The notes below the pieces were generated by a model. The model saw only the letters and a list, made by a program, of their open reading frames with translations, searched no databases and was not told where the DNA came from. DNA of 64,000 nt from Roseivivax sediminis (GTDB taxonomy: Bacteria > Pseudomonadota > Alphaproteobacteria > Rhodobacterales > Rhodobacteraceae), in contig NZ_FOMS01000002.1 of assembly GCF_900112685.1 (NCBI RefSeq), positions 248,001 to 312,000 of the forward strand. Direction: 5' to 3'. Below, piece after piece: positions 8,872-19,238 of the stretch (position 1 is its first letter; every line of letters starts with the position of its first letter). The translations under genes and the position numbers were made by a program.

Positions 8872-9527
8872 TGGTCTTCGCGGCGGGCTTCGGCACGCGG
8901 ATGCGCCCGCTGACCGACGATTGCCCCAAGCCGCTCCTTCCGGTGGCGGGGCGCAACCTGCTCGACCGCACGCTCGATCTGGCGCGGGAGCACGGCGAAT
9001 TGCGCATTGTCGTGAACGCGCACTACCTGGCGGGCCGGATCGAGGCGCACCTTGCCGGTACGGACATCGCCGTGGCGGTGGAGCCGGAGATCCTCGACAC
9101 CGGCGGCGGGCTGAAGGCGGCGCTGCCGCTTCTGGGGGCCGATACGGTCTTTACCTCCAACAGCGATGCGGTCTGGCGCGGGCCGAACCCGTTCGGCGTG
9201 CTCGCCGCCGCCTGGCGGCCCGAGGAGATGGACGCGCTGCTCCTGACCGTGCCGCTGCCGCAGGCGCTCGGTCGCAAGGGCGGCGGGGATTTCGGCCTGC
9301 AGGACGACGGCCAACTGATGCGCGGGGGCGACCGCGTCTATACCGGCGTGCAGATCCTCAAGACGGCGCGTGTCGCCGCAGTGCCGGAGCGGATCTTCTC
9401 GCTCAATACCGTGTGGGACGCGATCGCGGCGGAGGGCCGTCTCTACGGAACGACCTACTGCGGCGAGTGGTGCGATGTCGGCCACCCCGAGGGCATCGCG
9501 CTCGCCGAAACGCTGGTGACGGCATGA
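8856..9527 (+). CDS. murU: N-acetylmuramate-1-phosphate uridylyltransferase, probable MurU
   Basis: Nucleotidyltransferase expected to convert MurNAc-1-phosphate (AmgK product) to UDP-MurNAc in peptidoglycan recycling. The N-terminus has the signature AAGFGTRMRPLTDDCPKPLL with the catalytic Lys, and a metal-binding aspartate segment follows (FTSNSDAVW, near residue 100). The 223-residue length matches MurU and is shorter than glucose-1-phosphate thymidylyltransferases. It begins inside amgK and its stop overlaps addB (ATGA), so it belongs to the tsaE-addA transcription unit. The alternative is another sugar-1-phosphate nucleotidyltransferase; the amgK partner favours MurU. Confidence 0.85.
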   Translation: MPDALMVFAAGFGTRMRPLTDDCPKPLLPVAGRNLLDRTLDLAREHGELRIVVNAHYLAGRIEAHLAGTDIAVAVEPEILDTGGGLKAALPLLGADTVFTSNSDAVWRGPNPFGVLAAAWRPEEMDALLLTVPLPQALGRKGGGDFGLQDDGQLMRGGDRVYTGVQILKTARVAAVPERIFSLNTVWDAIAAEGRLYGTTYCGEWCDVGHPEGIALAETLVTA

Positions 9528-12499
9528 TCTTTCCGCCCGAGGACGGCCCGCGCATCTTCGCGCTCGCCCCCGGCGTGGATTTCCCGCGCGCGGTGGTGGA
9601 CGGGCTGCGCGCGCGCTACGCCGGCACCCCGCCCGAGGCCATCGCGCGGGCCGAGGTGATCGTGAACACCCAGCGGATGAAGCGCCGGATCGAGGCGATC
9701 TTCGCCGAGGGGCCGGCCGGTTTCCTGCCGCGAATCACCCGGCTCGATTCTCCGGGTGATCCGGCGGTCGCGGCGACACTGGCGCCCGCGGTGCCACCCT
9801 TGCGCCGGCGGCTGGAGCTGACGGCTCTGGTCTCGCGCCTGCTCGACGCCGAACCCGACCTCGCGCCGCGCGCGGCGCTGTTCGATCTGGCCGACAGCCT
9901 CGCCGCGCTGATGGAGGAAATGCAGATCGAGGGTGTCGCCCCCGAGACGATCTCCGGCCTCGACGTGTCGGACCAGTCGGGGCACTGGGCCCGGTCGCTG
10001 CGCTTCGTGGAGATCGTGCAGCATTATTTCGACGTCTCCAGCCCCGCCGATCCGGCCGCGCTGCAGGCGCGGATCGCGGACGCGCGGATCGCCGCGTGGC
10101 AGGCGGCGCCGCCCGAGCATCCGGTGATCGTCGCCGGCTCCACCGGCTCGCGCGGCACGACGCTGCGGCTGATGGCGGCGGTGGCGCGATTGCCGCAGGG
10201 GGCGCTGATCCTGCCCGGCTTCGACGGCGATCTGCCGCGCCATGTCTGGGACCAGCTCACCGACGCGATGCCGCGCGCCGATCACACCCAGCCGGGGGAG
10301 GATCACCCGCAATTCCGCTTTTCGCGCCTCTTCGAGCGGCTCGGCCTCAGCCCGCAGGACGTGCGCCCGTGGACGGACGCCGCGCCGCCGGCGCCGGCGC
10401 GCAACCGGCTGGTGTCGCTGGCGCTGCGCCCCGCGCCGGTGACCGACCAGTGGCTGAGCGAGGGACCGACGCTCGGCGATCTCGGCGCGGCGACGGAGGG
10501 CATGACGCTGGTGGAGGCGCCGACCCGCCGCGACGAGGCGCAGGCCATCGCGCTGCGCCTGCGCGCGGCGGCCGAGGACGGCGAGGACGCCGCGCTGGTC
10601 ACCCCTGACCGGATGCTGACGCGGCAGGTGAGCGCGGCGCTCGGCCGCTGGGGCATCGTGCCGGACGACAGCGCCGGGGTGCCGGGGCAGCTCACCCCGC
10701 CGGGGCGGCTTCTGCGCCATGCCGCGCAGCTTTGCGCCGCTCCGCTGTCGGCCGAGGCGCTGATAACCGTGCTGAAGCACCCGCTGGCCCATGCCGGCGA
10801 TCCGGCGGATCATCACGGCCTTCTGCGCCAGCGGCTTGAGCTGTTCCTGCGCGGCGAGCGACTGGGCCGGGGGCTGGTGCAGCAGTCCATCCCCTATCCC
10901 GAAGCGGCGCATCTGCGCGCCTTCGGCACCGCCTTCGGGGCCGAGGCCTGGGCCGAATGGGTCATCGCGACCTTCTGCCAGCCGCCCGTCGAGGGACGCC
11001 ACCCGCTTCCCGGCTGGGTGGAGGCGCATATCGCGCGGACCGAGGCCATCGTCGCCGGCCCGGCGGGTGATCCCGCCCCACTCTGGGACAAGGAGGCCGG
11101 CCGCGCCGTGCGCGAGGCGATGGAGGCCCTGCGCGCCGAGGCCGAGCATGGCGCGGATCTTTCGGCGCGGGATTACGCCGCGCTGGTCGACGCCGTCCTG
11201 CGCCGGGTGGAGGTACGGCAGAGCGACACCGTGCACCCCCATATACGCATCTGGGGCACGCTGGAGGCGCGGGTGACGGGGGGCGATCTTTTGATCCTCG
11301 GGGCGCTCAACGACGGCACATGGCCCGAAATGCCGCAGCCCGATCCGTGGCTCAATCGCCGGATGCGCGCCGATGCGGGGCTCCTGCTGCCCGAGCGGCG
11401 CATCGGCCTTTCGGCGCACGACTTCCAGCAGGCGGTGGCCGGGCAGGAGGTCTGGCTCACCCGGTCGAAGAAGTCCGACGATGCGGAGACGGTGCCGTCG
11501 CGCTGGCTCAACCGGCTGACCAACCTGATGACCGGGCTCGACGCGCAGGGCGGCAAGGCGGCGCTGACGGCGATGCGGGCGCGGGGCGATCACTGGCTGG
11601 GGCTCGCCAGCGCGCTGGAGGCGCCCATCGAAGCCGCCCCTGCGCCGCGCCCCGCGCCGGTGCCGCCGGTGGACGTGCGGCCGCGCCAGCTTTCGGTCAC
11701 GCGGATCAAGACGCTGATCCGCGATCCCTATGCGATCTACGCCGCGCACGTGCTGAACCTGCGCCCGCTCGGCCCGCTTCAGCGCGCGCCGGACGCGCTG
11801 TTGCGGGGGATCGTGCTGCACGCGGTGCTCGACGCTTACGTCCGGGGTACGCTTGAGGACCCGGTCACGCTTTCGCCCGACGCGTTGATGGAGGCGGTGC
11901 GGCGCGGGCTGGCGGAGTTGCCGTTCCCGACGATCCGGCAGCTGTGGGAGGCGCGCATGGGCCGCGTCGCGCCCGGCTTCGTGACCGAAGAGGCCGTCCG
12001 CCAGGCCCGCGCCGCGCCCCATCCCGAGCGGCTCGAGATCGGCGGCAAGGTAGACCTGCCGGCGACGGGCTTCCGCCTCACCGGCACCGCCGACCGGATC
12101 GACATCGACGACCGCGGCGGCGCGTGGATCTACGATTACAAGACCGGCCCGGTGCCCAGCTCGGAGCGGGAGCGCTATTTCGACAAGCAGCTTCTGCTCG
12201 AGGCCGGGATGGCGCTGCGCGGCGGCTTCCCGAACCTCGCCCCGCGTCACATCGCGGGGCTGGCCTATATCGGTCTCAGCTCCGATGCGGGGGAAAAGCC
12301 GCTCGATCTCGACGTGGCCCCGCCCGATGAGGTCTGGGCCGAGTTCGAGCGCCTGATCGCCGGGATGCTGGAGGAGGATCACGGCTTCACCGCCCGCCGC
12401 GCCATGCAGGAGGACGCGGCGGCGAGCGATTACGACCACCTCTCGCGGCTCGGCGAATGGGAGGTCACGGACCCCGCCGCGAAGGAGCGTCTGGCATGA
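9524..12499 (+). CDS. addB: Double-strand break repair protein AddB (alphaproteobacterial type)
   Basis: Subunit of the AddAB helicase-nuclease, which resects double-strand ends for RecA loading. The 991-residue protein has a degenerate helicase-like N-terminal half. At the C-terminus is a PD-(D/E)xK nuclease of the RecB type: RGIVLHAVLDAYVRG, then GTADRIDIDDRGGAWIYDYK with the catalytic Asp and Lys, then a KQLLLEAG (QxxxY-like) segment. The four cysteines that bind an iron-sulfur cluster in Bacillus AddB are not visible, as in the alphaproteobacterial subfamily. It overlaps both murU and addA by four bases, so subunit synthesis is probably coupled. The start is fixed by that overlap and by the conserved early segment IFALAPGVDF. 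Confidence 0.95.
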   Translation: MIFPPEDGPRIFALAPGVDFPRAVVDGLRARYAGTPPEAIARAEVIVNTQRMKRRIEAIFAEGPAGFLPRITRLDSPGDPAVAATLAPAVPPLRRRLELTALVSRLLDAEPDLAPRAALFDLADSLAALMEEMQIEGVAPETISGLDVSDQSGHWARSLRFVEIVQHYFDVSSPADPAALQARIADARIAAWQAAPPEHPVIVAGSTGSRGTTLRLMAAVARLPQGALILPGFDGDLPRHVWDQLTDAMPRADHTQPGEDHPQFRFSRLFERLGLSPQDVRPWTDAAPPAPARNRLVSLALRPAPVTDQWLSEGPTLGDLGAATEGMTLVEAPTRRDEAQAIALRLRAAAEDGEDAALVTPDRMLTRQVSAALGRWGIVPDDSAGVPGQLTPPGRLLRHAAQLCAAPLSAEALITVLKHPLAHAGDPADHHGLLRQRLELFLRGERLGRGLVQQSIPYPEAAHLRAFGTAFGAEAWAEWVIATFCQPPVEGRHPLPGWVEAHIARTEAIVAGPAGDPAPLWDKEAGRAVREAMEALRAEAEHGADLSARDYAALVDAVLRRVEVRQSDTVHPHIRIWGTLEARVTGGDLLILGALNDGTWPEMPQPDPWLNRRMRADAGLLLPERRIGLSAHDFQQAVAGQEVWLTRSKKSDDAETVPSRWLNRLTNLMTGLDAQGGKAALTAMRARGDHWLGLASALEAPIEAAPAPRPAPVPPVDVRPRQLSVTRIKTLIRDPYAIYAAHVLNLRPLGPLQRAPDALLRGIVLHAVLDAYVRGTLEDPVTLSPDALMEAVRRGLAELPFPTIRQLWEARMGRVAPGFVTEEAVRQARAAPHPERLEIGGKVDLPATGFRLTGTADRIDIDDRGGAWIYDYKTGPVPSSERERYFDKQLLLEAGMALRGGFPNLAPRHIAGLAYIGLSSDAGEKPLDLDVAPPDEVWAEFERLIAGMLEEDHGFTARRAMQEDAAASDYDHLSRLGEWEVTDPAAKERLA

Positions 12500-15400
12500 G
12501 GGACGACGCCACCCAGCGGCAGGTCGACGCTGCGACGCCGAGCGCGTCCACTTGGCTGGCGGCCAATGCCGGGTCGGGCAAGACGCGCGTGCTCACCGAC
12601 AGGGTGGCGCGGCTCCTGCTGGACGAGGTCGCGCCCGAGAACATCCTGTGCCTGACCTACACCAAGGCGGCGGCCTCCGAGATGCAGAACCGCCTGTTCA
12701 CACGGCTGGGTGCCTGGGCGATGCGCCCCGACGACGATCTGCGGGCCGAGCTGCGCGCGCTTGGCGTCGAGCATGATCTCGGACGGGTGTTCCTGCAACG
12801 CGCCCGCACGCTCTTTGCCCGCGCGATCGAGACGCCGGGCGGCCTTCGGATCCAGACGATCCACTCGTTCTGCGCCGCGCTTCTGCGCCGCTTTCCGCTG
12901 GAGGCGCGCGTCAGCCCGCAGTTCAAGGAGATGGAGGACCGCGCCGCCGAGCTTCTGCGCGCCGAAATCCTCGATACGCTCGCGGGCGGTCCTCAGGCGG
13001 CGGTGGTCAGCGACCTCGCGCGCCATTTCACCGGCAGCGATGACAGCCTCGACGACCTCGTCCGCGCGGTGATCGGCCGCCGCCGCGCCTTTCTTCCGCC
13101 ACGGCAGGATGCCGAGATCCGCGCGCTTTACGACGTGCCAGAGGGGGTGGACGCCGCCAGCCTGCACGGCCGCGTGTTCCTGGGCGGGGAGGCGGAGCTT
13201 CTTGGCCGGCTCGTCGCGGCGATGCGCGCGCATGGCGGCAGCACCGACCAGAAGACTGCCGCGCGGCTCGATGGGCTCGATCTCGCCCGCCCCGAGGCCC
13301 TCGCGGTCCTCGAAGGTGTCTTCCTGACCGGGGAAAAGGCCAAGTCGCCTTTCGCCGCCAAGCTCGGCGGCGTTCCGACGAAGGCTTGCCAGAAGGCCGC
13401 TGGCCTTTCCGACCTCCAGCCGGAGATCGATGCGCTCATGCAGCGGGTGGAGGATGTGCGCCCGCTCCGCCTCGCCCTTGCCGCATCCGACCGCGACCTT
13501 GCGCTCCACCGTTTCGCGCAGGCTTTCCTGCCCGCCTACGAGGCCGCGAAGGAGGCGCGCGGCTGGCTCGACTTCGACGACCTGATCGACCGGACGGAGG
13601 CGCTTCTGTCCGACGACCGGGTGGCCGACTGGGTGCTCTACCGGCTCGACGGCGGGATCGACCATATCCTCGTGGACGAGGCGCAGGACACCAGCCCCCG
13701 GCAATGGCAGGTGATCGAACGGCTGGCGCGGGAATTCACCTCGGGCGCCGGGGCGCGGTCGGACACGCCGCGCACGATCTTCGTGGTGGGCGACAAGAAG
13801 CAGTCGATCTACTCCTTCCAGGGGGCGGACCCCTCGGGTTTCGACCGGATGCGGGACGATTTCGCGCAGCGCCTCGCGGCGACCGAACGCCCGCTCGCCA
13901 CGCTCACGCTGGCCCATTCCTTCCGGTCCTCCGCGCCGATCCTCGATGTCGTCGACCGCACCTTCGAGGGGCGCGAGGCGAGCGGCTTCGTCCCCGAAGA
14001 GCGTCACATCGCGTTCAAGGCGCATGTGCCGGGCCGCGTCGACCTCTGGCCTCACGTGCCCAAGGCCGAAACGCCGGAGGAGCCGCCCTGGTACGATCCT
14101 GTCGACCGGGTGAGCCCGACGCACCACGACAAGGTGCTGGCGAGCCGCATCGCCGAGGGCATCGCGCGGATGATCGCCACCGAGACCCTGCCGGTGGAGC
14201 GCAGCGGCACGCTCGCGCGGCGCCCCGTGCACGCGGGCGACATCCTGATCCTCGTGCGCGGGCGCGGCATGCTCTTTCGCGAGACGATCCGGGCGTGCAA
14301 GGCGCGCGGGCTGCCGGTGGCCGGCGCCGACAGGCTGCGCGTGACGGCGGAGCTTGCCGTGAAGGACATCGGCGCGACGCTCGCCTTCCTGTCGGTGCAG
14401 GACGACGATCTGTCTCTCGCCGCCGCCCTGCGCTCGCCGCTCTTCGGCTGGTCCGAGCAGGATCTCTACAGCCTCGCCCAAGGCCGCAAGGGCCGGCTGT
14501 GGGAGGCTCTGCGCGCGAAGCGGGAGGATCATCCCGAAACGCTCGCCATCCTCGACGATCTGCGCGGGCAGGCCGATTTCCTGCGCCCCTACGATCTGAT
14601 CGAGCGCCTCCTGACGCGCCATGACGGCCGTCGCCGCCTGATCGGGCGGCTGGGGCAGGAGGCCGAGGACGGGATCGACGCGCTGCTCGGCCAGGCGCTG
14701 TCCTACGAGGAGGCGTCGGTGCCCTCGCTCACCGGGTTCCTGCAATGGATGCAGACCGACGATCCGGAGATCAAGCGCAGCCCCGAGGCCGCCGGCGACC
14801 GCATCCGGGTGATGACGGTGCACGGCGCGAAGGGACTGGAGGCGCCGGTGGTGATCCTGCCGGACGCGCGGGCGCCGGTGACACGCCGCCGCGATGCGCT
14901 GCTTGCTGTCGGGGAGGCGGCGTTCTGGCCGCTCTCCGGCCCCAAGCCGGCCGCGCAGGAAGCGGCGGAGGACGCCCGCAAGGCGCGCGAAGCCGAGGAG
15001 CGGGACCGCCTGCTTTACGTGGCGATGACGCGGGCGGAGCGCTGGCTGATCGTCGCTGCCTCCGGCGATCTCGGCAAGCAGGGCGACGACTGGTACAGCC
15101 AGGTCCGCGCCGGGATGGACCGGGCAGGCGCCGCGCCGCACGGGTTCGACTTCGGCCCGCACGGGGGCGGGGAGGGGCTGCGCCTCGGCGCGGACTGGGC
15201 GGATCTGCCCTTGGCCGAGGCGGAGGAGGAGGCGGCCGCCGCGCCCGAGCTGCCCACGTTCTTCCGCGATCCCGCCCCGGTCCCGGAAGAGGCGGCTGAG
15301 CTGCGCAGCCCCTCGGACCTTGGCGGCGCGAAGGCGCTACCGGGCGCCGCCGGCGACGATAGCGAGGCCGCCAAGGCCCGCGGCACCGCGCTGCACCTGC

Positions 15401-15864
15401 TGCTCGAGGTCCTGCCGACGCTCGCCCCCGAGGCCCGCGCAGAGGCCGCCGCGTGCCTGCTGCCGGACGATGCCGCGACGCTTCCGGCGCTTCTGGCCGA
15501 GGCGGAGGCGGTGCTGGCCGACCCGGAACTTGCGCCGCTCTTTTCCGGCGAGGCGCTCGCCGAGGTGCCGCTGAGCGCCGAGGTGCCGGGGATCGGCCGC
15601 CTTTCGGGTGTGATCGACCGGCTGATCGTGGCGCCCGATCGGGTGCTGGCGGTGGACTTCAAGTCCAACCGGACGATGCCCGAAAGGGCAGAGGACGTCC
15701 CCCCCGGCCTTCTGCGCCAGATGGGCGCTTATGCGGCGATGCTGGGGGCGATCTATCCCGGCCGCACCGTCGACGTGGCGCTTCTCTGGACGGCCGCTCC
15801 GCGCCTCATGGAGTTGCCGCACAGCATCGTGAGGGCGGCGCTGGCCGAGGCCACCCGATCTTGA
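12496..15864 (+). CDS. addA: Double-strand break repair helicase AddA (alphaproteobacterial type)
   Basis: UvrD/RecB-family helicase-nuclease partner of AddB. The 1122 residues contain the full set of superfamily 1 motifs: Walker [10 protein letters not shown] (22-30), motif Ia [14 protein letters not shown], motif [12 protein letters not shown], motif [21 protein letters not shown], motif [16 protein letters not shown] and motif [13 protein letters not shown]. The C-terminal nuclease keeps GVIDRLIV and AVDFKSNR, the PD-(D/E)xK core. The stop codon lies within a promoter-like TTGACG for trxA. The start is the ATG that overlaps the addB stop. Confidence 0.96.
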   Translation: MRDDATQRQVDAATPSASTWLAANAGSGKTRVLTDRVARLLLDEVAPENILCLTYTKAAASEMQNRLFTRLGAWAMRPDDDLRAELRALGVEHDLGRVFLQRARTLFARAIETPGGLRIQTIHSFCAALLRRFPLEARVSPQFKEMEDRAAELLRAEILDTLAGGPQAAVVSDLARHFTGSDDSLDDLVRAVIGRRRAFLPPRQDAEIRALYDVPEGVDAASLHGRVFLGGEAELLGRLVAAMRAHGGSTDQKTAARLDGLDLARPEALAVLEGVFLTGEKAKSPFAAKLGGVPTKACQKAAGLSDLQPEIDALMQRVEDVRPLRLALAASDRDLALHRFAQAFLPAYEAAKEARGWLDFDDLIDRTEALLSDDRVADWVLYRLDGGIDHILVDEAQDTSPRQWQVIERLAREFTSGAGARSDTPRTIFVVGDKKQSIYSFQGADPSGFDRMRDDFAQRLAATERPLATLTLAHSFRSSAPILDVVDRTFEGREASGFVPEERHIAFKAHVPGRVDLWPHVPKAETPEEPPWYDPVDRVSPTHHDKVLASRIAEGIARMIATETLPVERSGTLARRPVHAGDILILVRGRGMLFRETIRACKARGLPVAGADRLRVTAELAVKDIGATLAFLSVQDDDLSLAAALRSPLFGWSEQDLYSLAQGRKGRLWEALRAKREDHPETLAILDDLRGQADFLRPYDLIERLLTRHDGRRRLIGRLGQEAEDGIDALLGQALSYEEASVPSLTGFLQWMQTDDPEIKRSPEAAGDRIRVMTVHGAKGLEAPVVILPDARAPVTRRRDALLAVGEAAFWPLSGPKPAAQEAAEDARKAREAEERDRLLYVAMTRAERWLIVAASGDLGKQGDDWYSQVRAGMDRAGAAPHGFDFGPHGGGEGLRLGADWADLPLAEAEEEAAAAPELPTFFRDPAPVPEEAAELRSPSDLGGAKALPGAAGDDSEAAKARGTALHLLLEVLPTLAPEARAEAAACLLPDDAATLPALLAEAEAVLADPELAPLFSGEALAEVPLSAEVPGIGRLSGVIDRLIVAPDRVLAVDFKSNRTMPERAEDVPPGLLRQMGAYAAMLGAIYPGRTVDVALLWTAAPRLMELPHSIVRAALAEATRS

Positions 15865-15889
15865 CGTTCCGCGGGGGCGTCCATAGCTT
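15861..15889 (+). promoter_or_regulatory. Candidate sigma-70 promoter of trxA
   Basis: TTGACG (15861-15866), a 17-base spacer and TAGCTT (15884-15889) lie 59 bases before the trxA start, with the -35 box overlapping the addA stop. The spacing is ideal, but the -10 box is only partly consensus. Confidence 0.45.
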
Positions 15890-15947
15890 CGATGTCCAAC
15901 GATCAAGGCGGGCGCCGGCCCGCGACTCACGATCCAGGAGAGTTCCG

Positions 15948-16268
15948 ATGTCCACCGTGTCCGTCACCGACGCGACCTTCGACGACGAAGTGAAGAATTC
16001 CGACGTCCCCGTGGTCGTCGATTTCTGGGCCGAATGGTGCGGCCCGTGCAAGCAGATCGGCCCCGCGCTGGAAGAGCTTGCCGACGAATACGGCGGCAAG
16101 ATCAAGGTGGCCAAGGTCGATGTCGACCAGAACCCCGACACCGCCGCCGCGATGGGCGTGCGCGGTATCCCGGCGCTGTTCATCTTCAAGGACGGTCAGG
16201 TGATCTCCAACCGCGCCGGGGCGGCGCCGAAGGCGGCGCTGAAGGGCTGGATCGACGAATCGATCTGA
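15948..16268 (+). CDS. trxA: Thioredoxin
   Basis: Cytosolic dithiol-disulfide reductase, electron donor to ribonucleotide reductase and other enzymes. The 106 residues show the canonical active site [17 protein letters not shown] (WCGPC, Cys at about 33 and 36) and the cis-Pro segment [13 protein letters not shown]. The start has CAGGAGAG upstream. It follows addA by 83 bp with a separate promoter candidate and is closed by a strong terminator, so it is probably expressed as a single gene. Confidence 0.97.
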   Translation: MSTVSVTDATFDDEVKNSDVPVVVDFWAEWCGPCKQIGPALEELADEYGGKIKVAKVDVDQNPDTAAAMGVRGIPALFIFKDGQVISNRAGAAPKAALKGWIDESI

Positions 16269-16300
16269 TCCCAGTGCGGGACAGCGTATGCATTTGAGAG

Positions 16301-16329
16301 GCCCTCGTCAGACTTGGCGGGGGCTTTTT
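16301..16329 (+). terminator. Intrinsic terminator of trxA
   Basis: GCCCTCGTCA, a four-base loop, and TGGCGGGGGC pair over ten positions (two as G-U), followed directly by TTTTT. It lies 32 bases after the trxA stop. This is the best-formed terminator in the window. Confidence 0.9.
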
Positions 16330-16394
16330 GCATTGCGGTTGGTTTTGGTTCTTCATTGCGCGACGCGGGGCGCAGCCGCCCGGCACCGCAGCCC

Positions 16395-17687
16395 TCAGCC
16401 CTGCATGACCTCGGGTGCCTGACCGCTCCCGTCCTGAACCCAGTCGTAGACCCGCGCCACCTGACGCGCCTTCGCGCTCCATGTGAATTCGGCGGCCACC
16501 CGCGCCCGCGCGGCCTCTCCCAGCGCGTACAGTCCGCTCCGGTCCTCCGCCAGCCGCGTCAGCTCCGCGCGGAACGCCGCGACGATCTCGGGCCGTGTAC
16601 CGCACGGGACCTTGAGGCCCGTCTTCGGCCCGACCAGTTCCCCGGGCCCGGCATAATCGACGATCAGCGGCGGCACACCGAGGGCCATCGCCTCCAGCAC
16701 CACGCCGCCGCCGAATTCACGGATCGACGGGAAGGCGAAGACGTGGCTGCGGGCCAGCACGTCCTGCACCTCGCCATGCGGGCGCCAGCCGTGGAAGGTC
16801 ACCGGCAGTCCCTCCGCCTCGGCCCGCAGTGCCGGCATCATCGGACCGTCGCCGACGATCTCCAGCCGCATCCGTCCCGCCTCCAGCAGGTCTCGCGCCG
16901 CCTCGATCAGCATGTCGGGCCCCTTGTAGGGCACCAGTCGGCCGACGAAGGAGGCGACGAGCGGCCCGCCTTCCGGGGCCGCGCGAGGCGCGGAAAAGCG
17001 CGCCGGGTCGATGCCGTTCTCTGGCAGCCAGACGGTCCTGGTCCTATGCGCTGCCGGGATCTCGGATGCCGTGTGGCGGGACCCCGCGAGGATCGCGGCG
17101 GCGTGGCGCAAGGTGCCGCCACGCCCCGGCATCATCCGGTACGCGCCGCGCAGATAGCTCAGCCATTCCTTTTCGCGCCGGCGTTCCGCGTCGAACCCCC
17201 TGGGCCACGGCACCCCGCCGTTGAGCGGGCCGAGCACGAACGGCACCCCCGCGCGCGCCACCCGCCCCGCGATGGGCGAGGCGATGGTGGGCGACAGCGG
17301 CGTCACGCGGTGAACGATGTCCCATTCGCCGCGCGCGATCTCCGGCCCGAAACGGCGCCAGACCAGCCGCTCGAAATACGGATAGGACAGCGCGTTGATC
17401 GCCTGCACCATGGTCCAGCCCTTGCCCTCGCCCATGCGCAGCTTCTCGGCCAGCGCCCAGGCGGGTTTCGCGAAGGCCTCGGAATCGATGGCGGTGAAGT
17501 CGCGCCCCTCGTCCAGCCCGGCGCGCAGGATGGCGTCGCGATTGCGGATCTGGGTGACGAGGTGGACCTCCGCGACCTCGCCCAGCGCGCGGGCCAGCGA
17601 CCAGCCCACCAGCGGCACCGACACCCATTCGGGGTTCGCCGCCTCGGCGATGACGAGGACGCGGGGCTTCACAGGATCGGCTTCCAT
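16395..17687 (-). CDS. GT4-family glycosyltransferase
   Basis: A 430-residue GT-B fold transferase. It has an N-terminal acceptor-domain start (PRVLVIAEAANPEWVSVPLV), the mid-protein hinge VWLPENGIDPARFS, the donor-domain opening VASFVGRLVPYKGPDMLIEA, then LEIVGDGPM and the GT4 E-x7-E motif in FGGGVVLEAMALGVPPLIVD. It probably transfers a nucleotide-sugar residue to a surface polysaccharide intermediate at the cytosolic face. The start overlaps the end of the preceding O-antigen ligase-like gene by 19 bases, so the two form a small exopolysaccharide operon. Donor and acceptor cannot be told from the sequence. Confidence 0.88.
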   Translation of the reverse strand: MEADPVKPRVLVIAEAANPEWVSVPLVGWSLARALGEVAEVHLVTQIRNRDAILRAGLDEGRDFTAIDSEAFAKPAWALAEKLRMGEGKGWTMVQAINALSYPYFERLVWRRFGPEIARGEWDIVHRVTPLSPTIASPIAGRVARAGVPFVLGPLNGGVPWPRGFDAERRREKEWLSYLRGAYRMMPGRGGTLRHAAAILAGSRHTASEIPAAHRTRTVWLPENGIDPARFSAPRAAPEGGPLVASFVGRLVPYKGPDMLIEAARDLLEAGRMRLEIVGDGPMMPALRAEAEGLPVTFHGWRPHGEVQDVLARSHVFAFPSIREFGGGVVLEAMALGVPPLIVDYAGPGELVGPKTGLKVPCGTRPEIVAAFRAELTRLAEDRSGLYALGEAARARVAAEFTWSAKARQVARVYDWVQDGSGQAPEVMQG

Positions 17688-19063
17688 TTCATCCGCGCGG
17701 CGGGGCGCTCGCGCAGCCGTTCGGCGCGCAGCACTTCGGCGTAGCCGGTGAGCGCCCCCGCGATCAGCCAGGTGATCGGCGTCAGCGTCGCATTCGGCAG
17801 CATGTCGAAGAGGTTGAAGGCGAGCAGCAGCGTCAGCGGCGCGATGTAGCGCGCCACCTCCCCGTCACGGCGCGACACGGTCTCGCGCCACAGAAGGAAG
17901 ATCGGCAGCGATATCAGCCCGAACTCCGCCAGGAAGCCGATCCAGCCGTAGATCCCGATGGTGATGATCCAGCGCCCGTCGGCCACGGTCAGGATGCGGC
18001 CCGTGACCTCGTCGTGGATGTGGTTGCGCCCCCAGCTGCCCCATCCGAAGACCGGTTTTTCCCGGGCCTTTTCAAGGAGCACTTCCTCCTGGTCGAAGCG
18101 GAACTCAATGGACCGAGCGCGATCGGCGTCAATCGCCTCGGCCCGGGCGAGGAGCGTTTCCTCGGGGACGATGCCGGCGCCCTTCATCACCGGGTAGGCC
18201 ATGGAGAGGCAGGCGATCAGGATCGCCGCGTTGATCTGCATGACGGGGTTCAGCAGTAGCACGAGCGGCACCAGCCCGACTGCGAGAATGAGCGCCCCGA
18301 GCGACTTTGCGAGCACCAGGATGGCCGTCAGGTAGAGCGCCGAGAGGAAGTAGACCAGACGGTTGCCGCGCGTGTCGGATTTCCAAAGCGCCCAGGCTGC
18401 TACCATCGCCATCATGCAGAAGAACGCGACCCAGAGCCCGTGGTAGAGGAACACCATCGGGCGGAAGCCGCCGAAGCGGATCGTCTGGTCGAAGGCGTGC
18501 TGGTAGTAGCCGTAGACCCAGAGGTTGATCTGCGGCGACAGCCGGATCTCGATCAGCATCAGGACCGAATAGGCCATGCCGCCCCAGAACAGCGCGCGCA
18601 GGGTTTCGCGCTGCGCCTCCCCGGTGGCCAGCAGCCGCCGGGCCAGCAGGAACGGCAGGATCAGCAGCGCCTGGGTCATCGGCAGTGCGATCATGTCCTT
18701 GAAGCCGAGCCCCGGAATCACCGCCGCGTCGAAGACCAGCGGCTCCGGATTGACCAGGACAGTGAAGACCGGGGAGATCACGAAGATGGCCAGCAGAGCC
18801 CGCGCCATGAGGTTGCGGGGAAAGAGCGGCGCGCTCCTGCCCTGCGTCCACAGAAGCGCGAGGAAGGCCGACAGCGCAGGGATGTTGTGCTTGGTGAACG
18901 GCGGGAAGAGCGGCAGGTCGAAGACCGCCGGTGGCTCCGGCAGCACGAGGTAGCCGCCGACGATGGCAATCAGCATGGCGCGGGACGGCGGCAGCCGCTG
19001 GAACATCACCAGCGTCAGAACCGGCCAGAGCGCCAGCATCAGATAGGCCAACATGTTCGGCAT
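17669..19063 (-). CDS. O-antigen ligase/polymerase-like membrane protein
   Basis: A 464-residue polytopic protein with about ten to twelve hydrophobic helices starting at MLAYLMLALWPVL. Near residue 350 it has a periplasmic loop with the Wzy/WaaL-type pattern KPVFGWGSWGRNHIHDEVTG followed by GRWIITIGIYGWIGFLAEFG. Proteins of this type polymerise or ligate polysaccharide repeat units on the periplasmic side. The overlapping downstream glycosyltransferase supports an exopolysaccharide role. Ligase and polymerase cannot be separated on sequence alone. A perfect 7-3-7 palindrome lies about 180 bp upstream. Confidence 0.8.
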   Translation of the reverse strand: MPNMLAYLMLALWPVLTLVMFQRLPPSRAMLIAIVGGYLVLPEPPAVFDLPLFPPFTKHNIPALSAFLALLWTQGRSAPLFPRNLMARALLAIFVISPVFTVLVNPEPLVFDAAVIPGLGFKDMIALPMTQALLILPFLLARRLLATGEAQRETLRALFWGGMAYSVLMLIEIRLSPQINLWVYGYYQHAFDQTIRFGGFRPMVFLYHGLWVAFFCMMAMVAAWALWKSDTRGNRLVYFLSALYLTAILVLAKSLGALILAVGLVPLVLLLNPVMQINAAILIACLSMAYPVMKGAGIVPEETLLARAEAIDADRARSIEFRFDQEEVLLEKAREKPVFGWGSWGRNHIHDEVTGRILTVADGRWIITIGIYGWIGFLAEFGLISLPIFLLWRETVSRRDGEVARYIAPLTLLLAFNLFDMLPNATLTPITWLIAGALTGYAEVLRAERLRERPAARMKWKPIL

Positions 19064-19238
19064 TGCGCCGGGCCGTCCTCGTTACCTCCGGCCCCCGGGG
19101 GCGGGGCCATGCTCGTCCTAGGGCCGTCTGCCGGCCGGATGCCCGGTCGCGACGTCGCGCCGCGGCTGGATTTCCGCGCCGATCCGGCATCGACCTGCCG
19201 CGAACCGGATACCCTCCGAATCGGCAGGCAATGTGGCT

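Noticed and set aside
9455-12439. Long open frame (994 codons) antisense to addB
   Set aside because: Arg/His/Gln-rich translation without any domain, typical of the mirror frame of a GC-ending gene. addB has all family motifs on the plus strand.
12430-15162. Long frame antisense to addA
   Set aside because: Shadow of addA, whose helicase motifs are complete on the plus strand.
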